A model generated the notes under the pieces. It did no database searches. It was not told the origin of the DNA and saw only the letters and a program-made list of their open reading frames with translations. A DNA stretch of 64,000 bases from Eonycteris spelaea. Lineage: Eukaryota > Chordata > Mammalia > Chiroptera > Pteropodidae. Location: the NCBI GenBank assembly GCA_003508835.1, contig PUFA01000022.1, positions 7,006,001 to 7,070,000 on the forward strand. Reading direction: 5' to 3'. Each line of letters opens with the position of its first letter. Position 1 is the stretch's first letter. Position numbers and translations under genes: made by a program. Shown one piece after another: positions 1 to 12,591 of this stretch.

Positions 1-1235
1 AATTTGTATATCTACACAAGTGGTTTACAATGAGATCTCTTTTTAAGGACAGAGAACAACAGTGGGGCTACTTCACAATAAAATAAGTGCATTCAGCCTA
101 TTTAGTAACTATAGGGGTTATTGAATCCCTTACTCTCACCCCCACTTTTGTGAATATGATCTCTCTCAAGAGGTTGTTTTTCCAAACCAAACATCCTGTG
201 ATTATTATACTACTACGGGACTTCTCTGCTTAAGGGTATGATTGCAAGTTAATACATCATGTGATAGAAACTTGCCATAACGTAGTGATTATAAATCTTT
301 TAGGTTTCTGTTCATAAATAAAGATTTATGAGCAAGAGTTACATTTTTCTTTTCTTTCATGTATAAATTAGCCTTAGGATTTTATGAATAATTCAATATG
401 AAAAAATATTATCTTTCAAAGCTATGGTAAATAGTAAAGTTATGTGTGACTTTATGCAAGTGTGTCTATGTGTATACCTAAATAACACAAGGTCTAACAT
501 GTATACAAATTAGAAAACTTATTTTAACATTTTCTAATTTTTAAATATGTTCTTAAAATGTTACGTGTCAAAATTCATCTTGTAGTCTTAAAAGACCACC
601 TATACAGTAGAGTGATTTGCGAAGTAAACTTTTAAATTGTTTAAGATAGTTAAATAATGATTTATGTGGGTATTTATTTGCATGCATTTTACAGTCTGGA
701 AAGCACAAACATTTAAAAAATAATTTTAGTTTAAGTCAAGACTGCATTCTTTGAGGTACTGATTCAAAATACTGCCAATTTTCCTTAAACAGAATATTAA
801 GGAAAGCAAAGCTTTGGGAATAAACCCAATCAATCTAACATAGCCCTTAAAATTCTTTTTCACTTGAAAGAAAACATTTTTGAATTTAGGTCATATCTAG
901 AATACATTTAAAGCATTTATGGAATATAATACATTTCTTATCCTTTGGCAAACACATATTAATATACTGTCCAAAATTCTCACTAAATATACTAAAATTT
1001 GCACCTATAAATTTAGAAGATTATACTAAAAGCTGAAAAATATTAAAGAGCATGATCCTAATTTTGGTTTATTCTCTGCTCTAATTACCTTCGATAATAA
1101 ATGTTTCTAACTTTTTAGGAAATATTTCAAAGTACTGTTGTAATCGATGTTTGAGCCTGCATTCCATGCAAACTGTGAGCACAGGGTTTGTATTCCCTCA
1201 GGACTGCTTCGGGAACCATACTGTGGGTGCTGACA
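1..1235. other. AT-rich unassigned sequence
   Basis: No repeat family, open frame or RNA gene is recognisable here. The sequence is AT-rich with many stops in every frame, as expected of intergenic or intronic mammalian DNA. Confidence 0.5.
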
Positions 1236-1239
1236 ACAT

Positions 1240-1366
1240 TTCTTAGCTCAGTTCCTTCATCTATAAAACACTTATCCTGTTGGGCATTCTAAGGATCAAT
1301 GAGACAATGGAAGTAAGTCACCTTGCATGGTGGCACTAAATAATTATCAAATATTAAACATTAAAA
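1240..1366 (+). repeat. MIR SINE, 3' part
   Basis: The segment reads like the MIR core and 3' half. A TTCCTTCATCTATAAAA block is followed by a diverged GAGGATTAAATGAG-type block, then a CTAAATAATTAT end in the position of the usual 'CTCAATAAATG'. Heavily diverged, as MIR normally is. Confidence 0.65.
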
Positions 1367-1484
1367 TTAAATATGCAGTATTACTATTATCTTCTGGCTA
1401 GAAAAAAATAGCAGAGTAAATTTTCAGATACTGGAGACAAAGGCGGTGTCAACTTATATCCTTAAACATTTTTTCTTGCTATTT

Positions 1485-1700
1485 TTCCAGTCTTATTAAG
1501 ATGTAATTGACATGTAACATTATATTGGTTTAAAGTGTAAACCTTATACACTTAATAATTTGATATATTAATATATTGAGAAAGGACCACAATAATGTAG
1601 CTAATATGCATCATCTCATAGTTATGATCTTTTTTTTTTCATTCATGAGAATTTTTAAGATCTATTCTTTTAGTAACTGTGAAATATATGATTTTTTTTA
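1485..1700 (-). repeat. L1 LINE 3' end (old L1M type)
   Basis: The plus strand shows the reverse complement of a mammalian L1 3' terminus: ATGTAATTGACATGTAACAT, then ATTGGTTTAAAGTGTA, a CATCATCTCATAGTTATGAT block and TTTTTAAGATCTATTCTTTT. The element therefore lies on the minus strand with its 3' end at the left. It is 5' truncated and non-coding. Confidence 0.75.
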
Positions 1701-1980
1701 TTAATAAATATAATAATTGCAACAGTAATAGCATTAATAGCAATTATAATACTTAATTTTTATTAAAAGTTTCTGTGGAAAGGCTTATTACCTTGTTTCA
1801 ATGAATCATTATAGCCAACTTTTGCAGTAGATTATATTAATATCTCGTTTCATATGTAAGACTACAGAAATTTAGAGAAACTGTAGAAAAGGGGAAAGGA
1901 ATTAGAATGAAAGCCATTAAAAACTTCCTTCAGAATTTAGTTTTAACAACTATACCATTCTACCCTCCCAATTGTGCACG

Positions 1981-2023
1981 TGCACACACACACACACACA
2001 CACACATGTGCACACACACACAG
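1981..2023. repeat. (CA)n microsatellite
   Basis: Alternating CA dinucleotides, interrupted once by a TGTG step. Confidence 0.95.
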
Positions 2024-2860
2024 ATCAGTGATAATATGGCAGATTGAGACACAGAAGAAAGTTTTTCATTAGGATTTTTATTTAAAATTACTTCATGGCT
2101 CCCTCATTTCACCCAACATCCATCCCCACCCAGCACTTCCTGTGGTGAATGTTTTAACAGTCTCTGGGATGGGGGGAAATTGAGAAAAGGGAGCCTCCGA
2201 TTTGTAGCTTTGGCTAACTCTCAATATCTACCGTGTAAAATACTCTCAATATGACCTACTTCAAGCTACCAATGGTTGAAACAGCTTGCAAAATTCCTGA
2301 AAACATAATAATTAATTAATAATTGACTTAGTGAACTGGCATGAATCAGTTTCAGATTACTGCTGCATTACTCTGCTTTATTTTTCATTAAAATACTTAT
2401 TATCACCTAACATATTCTATATTTACTGGTTAATTTTTAAAAGTTTTAGCTCCACACCTGCCCCTGACTGGAATGTAAGTTTAACAAAGTAATGAGAATA
2501 GAATTTCAGTAGAAGACTTCTTCTCTTTCTCCAAGCTTTGAAAAATACTGATTAATTGACCAGTTCAACAACTCCCCCGCCCCTGCAAAATGTCAGCAAC
2601 TTTGTGATGATTTCTGTAATAAAAGCATTTTATAATGAAAAATTATATCACCATATTTTAGAGTTAACATGCATAAGAAAGAGGTTGTTTGAACTAAGAC
2701 AGTTCTGACCACAATGGATCTACCACTATAAAATGATAAAAACACAAAATATTCTAACAACATTTTAGTGCATTGGCATTATGTGAACAGGTATCCAAGT
2801 AAATGAATAAAAAGCCCATTTAATCACACACACTACTCTTAAGCATTGAATTCATACCTT

Positions 2861-3062
2861 GTACCAGTGGATCTCAACCTGTCTTGAGTAAAAGATTCAC
2901 CTGGGTCACTGCCTTAAAGTGAAGATTCTTGAAACGTCCCATGATTCCTTTTCTAGCACTTGTGAGGTTACTTCGAGGAACCCGCATTTAAACAAGCCCC
3001 TCCTAAGATTGTGCTACAGAAAATTATACGGCCACAGCTCCCAGTTTGGAAAACACTGCTGT
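2861..3062 (+). mobile_element. MER5A-like hAT-Charlie DNA transposon remnant
   Basis: The left end reads CAGTGGATCTCAACCT and is followed by GATTCACCTGGG. The middle has GATTCTTG and GGAACCCGCATTTAAACAAG. The right end reads TTTGGAAAACACTGCTG, the imperfect inverted complement of the left end. This order and length (about 200 bp) fit the non-autonomous MER5A family. No transposase frame is present or expected. Confidence 0.6.
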
Positions 3063-5365
3063 TCTGCACTGAAATGAGTCACATAGCGGAGTGCGGACGC
3101 CTGTCACGGATGAGGGGCCAAATCGCATGAAGGGAAATTTCCTCGGAGATTTTGCATTTGTATTACTGCAAAGACCATTGCATATGTCTCCACAGAGAGA
3201 AAGAAAACGAGAAGAATAGGTGAAATCTCAATGTAAATGAAGATCAGAGCTTGGGAATTTGTTTTATTAGATGCAACTTAGCATCTATGAGACTTAAAAG
3301 ATGACCTATTCATTCATATTCTGGAGAGCTGGAAAGAGAAGCCTATAATTTTAATTATTTCAAATATTTTTGCAAGCGTGTATACTACACACACGAGACA
3401 ATCATCGTAACTTAATTCACTTATGTATATAGGCTGTGATAAATCTGCATAATGCAAGAGTAAATGACAGGTTGTTAATGTAAACACTTAAGTGGAATTT
3501 GGGATGAGAAAAAATTTAAAACATACGGTTTTTTTTTTCGTAATTCTCTTTTTCTCTCATAAGGGAGGCTCTGTATTATAAAAAGGCTGCCTCCTATTGT
3601 GTTAGTTTATCCCATAGGCAGACATCAGGTATTCTTATAAGAAATAGTATATCTTGTTCCTGAGAAGCTGGTTAAATATAGCTACTGTGGAGCAGTCTGG
3701 CTCAGGTCTCTAAGATTCTGCATGGATGAAAAGCATCGCTATGGTACATAATAGCTCTTCCTACCGGCAGAGCAAATTTTAGCTACTAGATAAAAGATGT
3801 AAATTCAGGTCAGTGCTTTAGTACAAAAAAACACGTTATTAGCAAACTACCAAGTTTCCTTTTTTCACTTGAGGCATTCATTTCTCTTCAGTAATTTATA
3901 TTTTTAAAGGGCAGAATTTATAAATGTTAATTCAATACAGCGATATATCAAACTTTATAAAATTTCCAAATCAACGCAATGGAGGCAAATGGAAAACATG
4001 GCCATTAATCAGAGAATTAAGATCGTACCCTTTTTATTTTTGAAAACCGAACCCCATAAATTATAATCACTTAGAAGTGATTTTACATTATATTACATTA
4101 CAAATAATTTTACATTATTTATAATCTCTTAAGGCAGGATAGGCAAACTCTGGAATTAAAATCATTTTTAAAAATCCTGTGTATTATACAGTTCCATTTG
4201 AATATAATTTTTTTTTAAGTGAAAGAAATTCCCCAATGTAAGGGCATAGCATCCTTCAAAATTTTCTGTCATGTTGACACATCTTGGGACATTTTACATT
4301 GTTTTCTTTTAGACAGGAATACCCAGGGAATTTGAGTCCCTCAAAATAGTCCTTAGTCCCTCTACTACTAGACTTGGGTACAGTTACAGTCTAAGAAACA
4401 CAGAAATAAAACGCAAGTAGAGAGAGACTTCACATTCACAAAGTATAGATCTATTTATTTGGCTATTTTAAGGCTATTTGCTGTATATGGATTTTCTTGT
4501 TCACAGAGAGGGAATGTAGGTGAAGATGTCTATAACTGTATAACATCCACTAATTTAAGAGATTTTAGCAAATGTGGTAGCCATGAGAAGGCGCTTCTTA
4601 CGCCTATAAAGGCGAATAAGTTAATTGGTCAATGGTCTGTGTGTTGCTCTCTGAAAACTGTGTTTGCATTAAAGACTGAGCCCAAGCTCCCCATGACCCG
4701 CCAGCTGCCAGAGCCTCAGCCAGCAAGAACCCTGAAGCAAGGCTGTGCCTGGCAGAAGCAAGATTTCTCTGACAGATTACTCTGTCTCATGCGCTCCCTA
4801 CAGGCCTTGCTAAAATTACTTCAGAGCTGATGGAAGTCGTAAATGCTTTCACCCAATCCGCCCTTCCTCCCCACCTCCCTTTGACTCAGTGATCAGCTTG
4901 ACTTGTGGCCTTGTGGCTCTCCCAGGCTCCCGTCCCATTTTCTCTCACAGAGAGTCCCCTTAATGCACTTTTTGCATATTTGTTCCAACGTAGTATCTAC
5001 TTCGAAGAGGTCCCCAAATGATACACCTAAAATAACAATTTGTTTTGGATAACAAGGGAAAATACCTGTCAATGCTTTCTACATGTTTCTCTCTAAAAGA
5101 AGCCAACATTAAGCTGGGAAATAACACAGCAAAACTTATCTTTGGTGCTACTGAATGTATGTACGTGTGTATTGGGTAGTGGGACTTGAGGATGACGCAT
5201 AAAGTCTGCAGTAAAATTATACATGTAAATAACATTTTTTCATCTGACCTTTACTGATTGCTCTCCCAGATTCAAAACATTTCATCCAGATTGTTTAAAA
5301 GAGTACCATGATATTTAGAGACATTTGCTGTATAGACTTAGCCATCAATAACACTGCCTACAAGT
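3063..5365. other. Unassigned sequence, no gene seen
   Basis: No repeat family was recognised. An open frame of 123 codons on the plus strand (4459-4830) has no recognisable domain, no Kozak-like context that stands out and no neighbouring splice-like exon. I treat it as chance. The stretch around 4640-4930 is somewhat richer in GC than its surroundings. Confidence 0.4.
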
Positions 5366-5367
5366 TT

Positions 5368-6700
5368 TTATTTATTCGATTCTTCACTCAGTCATCATTT
5401 ATAGGATGCCTACTATGTGTCACATGCTGCTAGCTGAGCAAAAGAGACAAACATTCTGCTCTTACCTTCTGTAGTGGAGAAAGGGAGAAGCAATAATAAA
5501 AGTGAAATACAGAGTATGTCAAATGATGAGAAAATGCTGTGAAGAGTTAGAGCGGAGTAAGGGGAATAGGGAGCTCAGGTGAGGGAGAAGTAGGAGGTGG
5601 AATTTCTAGTACAAGAGTCAGGGAAGACCTCACTGAAACGGTGAAATCAAAACAAAAACCTGAAAGAAGTGAGAGAGCAATCCACACAGATTTCTGGTAG
5701 AACACTCCAGGCAAAGGAAATAGCAAATACAAAGACTCTGAGACAGAAGCATGCATGCAGGACACCAGAAGAGGAAGAACAGGACAGATGGAGGAGTGTG
5801 GGCAAGGGGAAGCGTGCTGGTAGGTAAGAGATGGTTCAGGATTGAGACCTCCTGGAGCCTCGAGACTTCTTTCTCTCTCTGAATGGACAGAAAGCCATTG
5901 GAAGATTTAAGTAAGATGACAGACATGTTCTAAAAAACATGTTCATTTCAAATTCGTTGTTACAAAACAGTCATGAGGATTTAGAGTATAGCATAAAAAT
6001 AAAAAAAATAATAGAATAAAAACACTTAATTCCAGTGTATAGCATAAACATTCGGTGAAGGGCATGTGGTTAAAATAGAAAGCCGACAAGTCAGGAGGAT
6101 GGCTCGAAGCCTCTGGCATGAGCAACTGAGAAGATGAGACAGCCACTCATTAGGCGGCCATTCTTTAGGCCATTCATTCATTAGGTGGGGGAAGGAGTAA
6201 GCATGCGTGTGTGGAGGCAGCTTGGGGCGCTCAGTGGCTCGTTTTTAACGTATTTAGTTTGAAATACATGTGAAACGTCAAATGACGCTGTTTGACGCAA
6301 GAACACAATTTCGGTGTCTTTCCCACACAGACATCCGTGATCCTTAAGATGACCAAGCAAGTGCATGTAGAATGAAAGTAGAGGAGGTTCAGAGTATGAG
6401 ATCGAGTGATTCCGTCTTTATGGAAACTGGAATACGTTAAAAGACATGGCAAAGGAGTATATTATGCTGAGTTGAGCCAGGAGAGTGTGGTGTTTTGAAT
6501 TTCAAATAAACAACGTGTGTATCAAATAGGAAAAAGTGGACAAATGCCATCAATACTTATTGGTGAAGTAATGTGAGTACGGAGAATTGTACACTGGGTT
6601 CAGCTGCGTGGAGATTGGTGCTGACTAACATTTCAAGAAAAAAGTTGGATAGAAAGGACATGAAACTATGGGTCTTGAAAGTTGCTTTCTTTTTTTTCTA
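5368..6700 (-). repeat. L2 LINE, 3' end through part of ORF2
   Basis: Read on the minus strand, this is a long colinear LINE-2 copy. The 3' terminus at the left shows the reverse complement of the usual 'tgcctactatgtgccaggca' tail region (GGATGCCTACTATGTGTCAC). Further right are GACCTCACTGAAACGGTGA, GACCTGAAAGAAGTGAGAGA, ACACTCCAGGCAAAGGAAAT and GAAAGCCATTGGAAGATTTA. Past 6440 the segment GAGCCAGGAGAGTGTGGTGT belongs to the L2 reverse-transcriptase region. Several short open frames within it are accidental, and the L2 frame itself is broken throughout. The family has been dead since before the placental radiation. Confidence 0.85.
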
Positions 6701-6964
6701 TGAAGTAGAGAAATGAGTGATACAGGATAGCAAAGACAGTCTAGAGGCTCTTTTTAAGAATCCGAAACCCTATGTATATTCTGATAAGAAAAATCTAACA
6801 GAAAAGAAAACATGTATAAAGAAAGAGAATAAATACAGGATTGTTGGAGTGAGTCCCTTGGATAGAAGGTAGAGCGTGGAACAAGTAGTCTCGTTGCAGT
6901 TACAACAGCCCATGTGCCTCCAGGGAACAAGCTCCATCTCTCCCTGTATGTGTTCCCACGCCTG

Positions 6965-6966
<2 letters not shown>

Positions 6967-7007
<41 letters not shown>
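6967..7007 (-). repeat. 41-nt pure T run (poly-A tail on minus strand?)
   Basis: An uninterrupted run of 41 T. On the minus strand this would be a poly(A) tract ending a retroposed sequence that lies to its right (from 7008 on), but I could not identify the body or find a clear target-site duplication. Confidence 0.8.
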
Positions 7008-7009
<2 letters not shown>

Positions 7010-8095
7010 CTCGAGTTGTGGACAGTCATCATGAGATAGGCTGGCAGTTCCAAGGAATTCACATTTTCCAGCATCAGCTCTAAACCAAGGACCTTAAACG
7101 TTGATATATAAAGCACTCATTTTCCTATCCTTCAAGTGAATAAGAAAAATGAATATTTTATAACTCTAAAGTATTCATTTTATTCTATTTCCTAGAAACG
7201 CTCCAGATGACTAAAGTATAGCCACTTGCTGTGGTATCTAGTTTAACAGTATATACCTTACTGGCTGTCTCCTCTGCCTTTCATCACGTCTTCATTTTTA
7301 AATATATATGCTCAACACTCTCCTCCCCTAAAATTCTCCTTGCATTCAAACCATTGTCTCAGAACCTGCTTCCATTTAAACCTGTCAGGGCAGACACGAG
7401 TGTATGATGGAGACTTTAGACTTGTCTAAAAGCAGAGACCCATTTGATACCATTGGGGAAGAACAGAGTACGTGAGCGTGGGTGCCCTTTCATACATGGA
7501 TAAGTCTTGTGTAAAGACTCTTCTCATTGAATCTCTAATCTGAATGAATTCAAAACTCATTCGTTGAGAATAAGATGATGAGGAGATTTTGGTGATTGAG
7601 AGAAGGTACTAATGAGTCACCTGGGTCCTAGGAGATGGGAGGAGTAGACTAGAATAATGATTATCAGGGAATATTAGGGAACTACATGAGATTAGTGATC
7701 TTAAAGTGAGACCTATTTGCACCAGTATGCCTTTTCTTCAGTAATATTCCGCTACACAAAAGCAGGTACATATAGTTAGAAAGTTGGAGATCCCTAGATC
7801 AGCTGGTAGCTCCCAAGCCCCCATACCTTCTTGGTTATAGTTAAACTTAATATAATCAATAACCTCTTCTCCCTCAGCCTATCCTCCATCATACATTAGA
7901 ACATGGAGGCTGTCCAGTGGCAGCTGTTTTCTGTCCCTCCATCCTAATGCTCCTGGACTTAGAGGTGTGGTAGGTAGACTCATGGATCCACTTGGCAACT
8001 ACTGTATAATTCTCCCTCCTTCCATAAGAATCTCAAGCTTTCAATTTTGTATATTCTACTGCCCTTTCTTGTTACATTTCACCACAAATGCTTGG
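7010..8095. other. Unassigned sequence
   Basis: No family recognised with confidence. It may include decayed LINE sequence, because L1 and L2 fragments follow directly. No coding potential is visible. Confidence 0.4.
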
Positions 8096-8104
8096 GTCAT
8101 ATTT

Positions 8105-8235
8105 TGAGAATTTATTTCAACTTAGGTATAATTGACACATAACATTCTATTAGTTCCAAGTGTACAACATAGTGACTCGATACTTGTGTACATTGCAAAG
8201 TTATCTTTGGCATTTTAGTTCACTATTCTTATCAT
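8105..8235 (-). repeat. L1 LINE 3' end fragment
   Basis: The plus strand reads GGTATAATTGACACATAACA, then CTATTAGTTCCAAGTGTACA and ACATAGTGACTCGATACTTG. This is the reverse complement of an L1 3' terminus, the same kind of end as at 1485 and 54668. Short and 5' truncated. Confidence 0.75.
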
Positions 8236-8299
8236 GATACTTTTTGTTTTTCAAAGCCTTGGATTTCTCTTGGGTTTCAACTTTGTTACTTTCTTCTTC

Positions 8300-8640
8300 C
8301 GGGCAATCTTGCCTTCTACTGTTAGCCACTTTCTCTCATGGTCATATCCTGGATATTGTCATCACCAATAACTCCTCTTTCAGTTATTGATAATAACAAC
8401 TGAAAACTGAAAACATCTCACTTTCAGACCAACATCCTTCATTCCCACCTCACTCCATCTAATACTACTACTTTTTAAATTATTAACACTCAATGTGATA
8501 TCAAAAGCTATTCATCCTAGCACAATTTTAAATTTCCATCATCCTTTCTGTGTTATAATCAGTTCTGATTCAGCTGAAATTCTAAAATTCCTTATTATAA
8601 TCGACCCTGTAAATGCCCCCTTAACTCCTTATCCTCCCTC
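8300..8640 (+). repeat. L2 LINE ORF2 endonuclease-region fragment
   Basis: A conceptual reading shows ILDIVITNNSS, then after three stops ENISLSDQHPS. This resembles the L2/CR1-type endonuclease pattern 'LDLVITN...SDHxP' near the end of that domain. The frame is broken. An L1 3' end lies immediately to the left, probably inserted later. Confidence 0.55.
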
Positions 8641-8880
8641 ACAATTAGTCATGCTAGGTTAAAAAATGAATCAAAGTAAGAAATAATTGAAAATCCATAA
8701 AATATTCTAAGTGCAGATTAATAAAAGATAAAAATAAAATAGCTTTACATTTATTAATCTATATTTTTAAATGTTTATGTGCATGCAATGTCCTAAACAT
8801 GTAAAATGTAAATAATACAAGAAACTTCTTGTAATAAGAAGCTTCTATTTTAGTTTGCATATAAATGTGGGCCACAGGCC

Positions 8881-8940
8881 TATTTACAAAATTATTCTTA
8901 TGAAAAGACATATTTACAAAAGTGTTCTTATGAAAATATA
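8881..8940 (+). repeat. Two-copy 30-bp tandem duplication
   Basis: Two adjacent 30-base units, both starting TATTTACAAAA and containing TTCTTATGAAAA, differ at only a few positions. Confidence 0.85.
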
Positions 8941-10335
8941 AAATATAAAATAAGAACTTTTGAGATCTAGCCAGTACTTATATACATATAAGAAATGACT
9001 TTCTAAAAGCTTGTAGTTGGAGTAAGTTTGACTGAGAGAGCATTCGGCAGAGGTGAAGTGAAACAAATAAGAAGAAAAGTATGAGAACCTATAAATTTTA
9101 ATTTTGCAATAAGAGATCATTGATGACTTACTTTTTTCCAGAGACTTTTCTGTAGAAAGCTAATGTTGGCAGTAAAATCACATGCAGTGATGAATAAAAA
9201 AGTGAGAATTTAAACATGACTATTTTGTTGACATATTTGGTCACAATGAGAGGAAGATCATACTTATGGGAGGGTGGAGAAGGTGAAGGATATTTTAAGA
9301 CTGAGTAGGAATGTTGGTTTAATATCACTGAAAAGGAGACTCGTGAAGAGCAAGATTAATATGTTAATATTATTTGCTTTGCCAATTCCCTGGAAACCAG
9401 GTGATGATGCTTAGTCATTTGATGTTGCCAGGGATCTCGCAGTTAGACAAACATATTTGTTTATCTGCAGGCAACCCTCTTTGAATCCCAAATTCTTCAA
9501 CATTGCCAGAAATTGGGTTTTTAATCTCCTGGGAAGACATGTGGTTTATAGGTCTTCACAGCATTTCTAGATCTTGGCATAGTAAGATCCTTACAGTACC
9601 CTCAAAAGTGATGATTTATAGAATTCACTACATGGGAAAAAATGAAGAAACACTTAGTATGCTACAAAAGAATTGCACTTTATTCTTCAGGGGAAAAATG
9701 CACACACTTGGTTATCTGTAATGGTTCAGTTGGATAAAAGACAAAGTTCACTATCGTGTCTCAGAGTTTCAATGAGATGTCACAATTTCAACTAGCTAGA
9801 TAATGAAGGATCAGAGCATTTTCTCACTTTGAGAAGAATCACTAATCATATTCATATAACATGGCAGTGTTCATACAGCATAAGCAAAATATATGTTTAC
9901 CTCCTTCACTCCAAGTTGTGTGACAGTTTTTCCACTTCTGAAATTAAAAAAAAAAATTATGTAATATTTGACTATTATTTAATACTACATTAAATAGAAA
10001 ATAAAAAAAAGAATCATTTCAAGGAAAATCGAATGTAAACTAAAAAACTCTTGCTGGCCTCTTTTTACGAATGACCATATCATGCTTTACATAAACCACA
10101 TTTATTAAGCAAGTCTTAATGAAAAGAAGGGGATTATCCTGGCACTTTGATGGCATTTCTGAAAGTAACATCTAATAGATGTCATAGGTAAACAAAATTA
10201 GTGTGAGCATTCTTCAAAGTGAAGTGAGTATAACTTAGAAAAGTCCTCAGATGATGTCTACCTTCTTCCTTGTTGTACTTATTGATTTAGAGACATAAAT
10301 AGAAGTTATATCACTTTTGATCAGTTGTTTTGAGT
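8941..10335. other. Unassigned sequence
   Basis: No repeat or gene was recognised. Short open frames on both strands are rich in Phe, Tyr, Lys and Asn, as expected from AT-rich random sequence. Confidence 0.4.
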
Positions 10336-10344
10336 TTAAATCTT

Positions 10345-10622
10345 CATTCAATTGTTAATTAATTAATTTTATTGAGTACCTACTATATAACCACTCTTCT
10401 GATCATTGTGTATAGAGAAAGTAAGCGAGACAGGAGGAAGTATTAAAGACGGAAAGAAAGCTGAAGGCCAGATCCTAAAGGAACTTGCAGGTCATGACAA
10501 GCGCTATGTATTTGCTCTAAATGTGACAGTTTACCCTCAAAGGACTTTAGAAAGGGAAATGATTTGATCTCTTTTTTAAAGCACATTGGCATTTTGTGAA
10601 GAAATGAGAGTAGAAAATACAG
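10345..10622 (-). repeat. L2 LINE 3' end fragment
   Basis: TTGAGTACCTACTATATAAC at the left is the reverse-strand L2 terminus. It is followed by GGCCAGATCCTAAAGGAACT, GCAGGTCATGACAAG, and further right GGAAATGATTTGATCTC. These match the order of L2 3'-region blocks. Confidence 0.75.
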
Positions 10623-10627
10623 AATAA

Positions 10628-11070
10628 TAGAATAGTTTCTAGGGAGGCATAGAAATTTGCACAAACTGGCTCAAAACGATAGAAATGTATTCTTCTGCAT
10701 GTCGGGGGTTTAGAAGTTCAGAATCAAGGTGTCAGCAGGTTGACACCTTCAGAAAACTCTGAAGAATAAACTATTCCATGCCTTTCTTCTAGCTTCTTAG
10801 GCCACCTGCGATCTTCAAAGTTCCCTGGCTTGTGGACCCCTGACTCCAATCTCTACCTCCATCTTCATCTCAACGTCTCTTTGTGTTTCTCGGTGTCCTC
10901 TCCTCTTCTTATAAAGACATCCATCACTGGATCCCTAAATTCAAAAAGATTTCATCTTAAGATCCTTAACTAATAATGTGTGAAAAGACCCTATTTCCAA
11001 AGAAGGCTGCTTTCTGAGTTTTCGAGTGGGCATGCGTTAGGAAAGGCACTGTTCAACTCACTAATGGTGG
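10628..11070 (-). repeat. MLT1-type LTR (ERVL-MaLR), reverse orientation
   Basis: On the plus strand the blocks run AGTTTCTAGGGAGGC, CACAAACTGGCTCAAAAC, AGAAATGTATTCTTC, AATCAAGGTGTCAGCAGG, CTATTCCATGCCTTTCTTCT, GTGTCCTCTCCTCTTCTTAT and ACCCTATTTCCAAAGAAGG. This is the reverse-complement order of an MLT1 LTR (GGCTTAAA, CCAGAACTG, TCCTTATAA and related motifs). No internal retroviral genes accompany it, so it is a solo LTR of a long-dead element. Confidence 0.75.
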
Positions 11071-11202
11071 TGGAAATTATCCAAGACTACTTGAAAGACA
11101 ATTTCAACAGCTCAAGTAAAAATTATGATGGTGACTTGGACTATAATGTCAAAAATGGAATGGTGAGATGTGATTATGTTTAGAACTTGCTGAGGAAGTG
11201 TG

Positions 11203-11219
11203 AAAAAAAAAAAAAAAAA
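11203..11219 (+). repeat. A17 tract
   Basis: Homopolymer A run. It could be a retroposon tail on the plus strand, but no body is recognisable upstream beyond the MLT1 LTR. Confidence 0.8.
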
Positions 11220-11699
11220 CAAAGTGAATGCAATTCACGGCCTGCCTATTGGATAATTGACAGCGGAATTTACTGGGATGGGAAGAACTAAGGAAGAGGT
11301 AGGCTTTCAGGGAAATGGATTAACATCTCTGCTTTGTCATGATAAATTTTTGATGTGGATTAGACAGTCAAGTTGAAATATTAAATGGAAGTTGAATATT
11401 AGAAAGTCTGCTGTCATGTTGGTTAGTAGAACAGCACTCTGGAAATAAAATTTCAGCTTTGCAGAATCATGAGTAAAGATACTTTTTCTCTCTCTCTCTT
11501 GCTCTATAATTATTGAATTAGCATGCCACAATATCATCCTATTCAGAGTCCAGTAGAAAGGTACATGTATTCATCTTTACTGCCATATAACACTCTTTCC
11601 TCCCTTTTACATGTCAAAACCAAGAAAGGCCCTAATCTCCTGAAGGCAACTATCAAGTTTCTTGCTATCAACAGAGGAGTGAACCAAAAATCATCAAAG

Positions 11700-11885
11700 C
11701 CAGGCAGTCATCGGCCTGCTCTTTTTTCCTGTCACACCATTTATCAAGTGTGTGGCTTTGAGGAAGTCACTTAGACTCGCAGAAGCATCCGCTCCCTCAT
11801 ATTAAAATGTGAACAATAATAATACCTACTTCTCAGACAAATTACATATAAGGTCATGAGAACATAATAGGTATTTATGAGTGTT
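11700..11885 (+). repeat. MIR SINE
   Basis: Contains GTGTGTGGCTTTGAGGAAGT followed by CACTTAGAC (the MIR 'tgtgaccttgggcaagtcac' core), then AATAATAATACCTACTTCTC and AGGTCATGAGAACATAATAG. Plus orientation. Confidence 0.8.
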
Positions 11886-12591
11886 TGTTCATGCTACATC
11901 TTCCACTATATTTTGTAGTTTTATAGATCTTAGTCATATGTTATGCATATACTTTTAAAATGCACAATTAAATAAAATGTTTATTCAGCATAGAAAAAAA
12001 GATGACAGTAACATATAGAGGAGCATGAGAATAATTTATAATAATTTTCAGGGTCAAAAGCTTAACCTAGGAAAGAAGTAAACTTATTTCTTTCAGGTTA
12101 ATAGTGTTGTTTGTATGGAGACAAAGAAGAATGATGTAATTTAAATCCTTAGCATGCTATTCTGTATTAGATCACTGATACTGTGGTTTGCCAATTGAGC
12201 ATTTTTTTCATTGGTTCCTTGAATAATTAAAAAGTGAAACATTGAGGATATACAAACATTTTATTACTACACACCCGAATAGCATCTCCCCATTCTAATT
12301 GCCAAACAACATCTTTACAAATCTAATGCACTTCAGAGCTCATCATCTTTAGCTTTCTGCAATTATATCCACCCATAATCTCAGTCACTAGACATATAAA
12401 TCTCCAGTTTTATTTAATACACTCACACAATACATATGGCCATTTCATACAAATAAACAAAATATTTACTAAAGGAAAAAGAAAATAAACTAAAAAAAAA
12501 AAAAAAGAAGGAAAGATGGCAGCAAAGATAGTGAAATTTTGTCTTTGGTCCAGCAGATGTAGAGGAAGCAGGTGAAAGGGGATTGAGGAAG

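Noticed and set aside
4459..4830. 123-codon plus-strand frame as a possible small protein
   Set aside because: No recognised motif, no flanking exon structure, and length within chance expectation for 64 kb on six frames.
5547..6452. Several minus-strand open frames of 61-98 codons
   Set aside because: They lie inside an old L2 copy and do not match the L2 protein frame. They are accidental.
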